Shown: one piece after another, positions 5,220 to 5,641 of the stretch | Layout of the letters: every line of letters starts with the position of its first letter | How positions within the stretch are numbered: the first letter of the stretch is position 1 | Assembly (NCBI GenBank): GCA_000715605.1 | Contig: KL568631.1 | Location: 1,313-6,953, forward strand | Direction: 5' to 3' | Source: Streptomyces speibonae | GTDB lineage: Bacteria; Actinomycetota; Actinomycetes; Streptomycetales; Streptomycetaceae | Length of the DNA: 5,641 bases | The notes under the pieces: model-generated | The model's input: only the letters and a program-made list of their open reading frames with translations | Told to the model about the DNA's origin: nothing | Database searches by the model: none | Made by a program: the position numbers and the translations under genes

Positions 5220-5641
5220 ATGCGTACTGCGTACAGCGTGGAGACGGTCAGGGCGGCGGAGCGGGAACTGATGGCGCGGCTGCCGGAGGGGGCGCTGATG
5301 CAACGCGCCGCCGCCGGACTCGCCGCGGCCTGCGCGGAGGTGCTGGGGCGGGTCTACGGCAGCCGGGTCGTGCTGCTGGTCGGCAGCGGGGACAACGGAG
5401 GTGACGCCCTGTACGCCGGCGCCCGGCTGGCCCGGCGCGGCGCGGGGGTGAGCGCGGTGCTGCTCGCCCCGGAGCGGGCGCACGCCGGCGGGCTCGCGGC
5501 GCTTCGCCGCGCCGGGGGCCGGGTGACCGGGGCGAGCGGGGCCGAGGGACTCGTCGAACGGGCGGATCTCGTCGTCGACGGCATCGTCGGGATCGGCGGC
5601 ACCGGCGGGCTGCGCCCTCAGGCCGTGCCGCTCGCCGAGGT
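5220..5641 (+). CDS. nnr: NAD(P)H-hydrate epimerase domain of bifunctional Nnr, N-terminal part, cut by window edge
   Basis: Nnr repairs hydrated NADH and NADPH: the N-terminal YjeF_N domain interconverts the R and S forms of NAD(P)HX, and a C-terminal dehydratase restores the cofactor using ADP (ATP in eukaryotes). The 140 codons seen belong to the epimerase domain. They show MRTAYSVETVRAAERELM at the start, GALMQRAAAGLA (24-35), the signature VLLVGSGDNGGDALYAGARL (51-70), and LVVDGIVGIGGTGGLR (117-132) with the conserved Asp D120. The reading frame is open to the right edge. Actinobacterial proteins usually carry both domains, but the dehydratase half would lie outside the window. ATG 5220 gives the standard N-terminus. 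No good ribosome binding site is present; GAAACT (5207-5212), 7 nt before the ATG, might be a weak leaderless -10 box. Confidence 0.93.
   Translation, partial: MRTAYSVETVRAAERELMARLPEGALMQRAAAGLAAACAEVLGRVYGSRVVLLVGSGDNGGDALYAGARLARRGAGVSAVLLAPERAHAGGLAALRRAGGRVTGASGAEGLVERADLVVDGIVGIGGTGGLRPQAVPLAE

Overview
The window is high-GC actinobacterial DNA, almost certainly from Streptomyces or a close relative. The evidence is the extreme third-position GC, GTG starts, several genes without a Shine-Dalgarno sequence, a SigB/SigF-family sigma factor, and the gene set coaA / glmS / DUF3515 / acpS / nnr. No mobile element, CRISPR array, tRNA or rRNA was seen. No TTA codon was noticed in the genes called.

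Layout. Positions 1-131 (minus strand) hold the first 43 codons of pantothenate kinase coaA, cut by the left edge. It is divergent from everything else, across a spacer of about 175 bp. All other genes are on the plus strand. They are a secreted lipoprotein of unassigned function (306-1103); glmS, the amidotransferase that makes glucosamine-6-phosphate (1190-3037); a membrane-anchored DUF3515-type protein (3095-3628); acpS, the holo-ACP synthase (3663-4034); a very small predicted membrane protein of 43 codons overlapping the acpS stop (4031-4162); a SigB-type sigma factor (4246-5094); a perfect 23-bp hairpin that probably terminates transcription (5107-5155); and the start of the NAD(P)HX epimerase/dehydratase gene nnr (5220 to the right edge).

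How the genes relate. This is mostly a housekeeping neighbourhood for cofactor and cell-envelope precursor supply. CoaA starts CoA synthesis, AcpS uses CoA to load acyl carrier proteins, GlmS feeds amino-sugar synthesis for peptidoglycan, and Nnr repairs damaged NAD(P)H. The stress-type sigma factor looks like an insertion into this core set. It has its own candidate SigB-type promoter (GCGT-N15-GGGTAC, 4170-4194), a strong ribosome binding site, and a terminator-like hairpin behind it, but no anti-sigma gene is visible beside it.

The most notable points are the 43-codon membrane ORF, the apparent self-regulating promoter of the sigma gene, and -10 boxes placed 6-7 nt before the start codons of glmS and acpS, which predict leaderless mRNAs. 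No wholly new multi-gene system was recognised.
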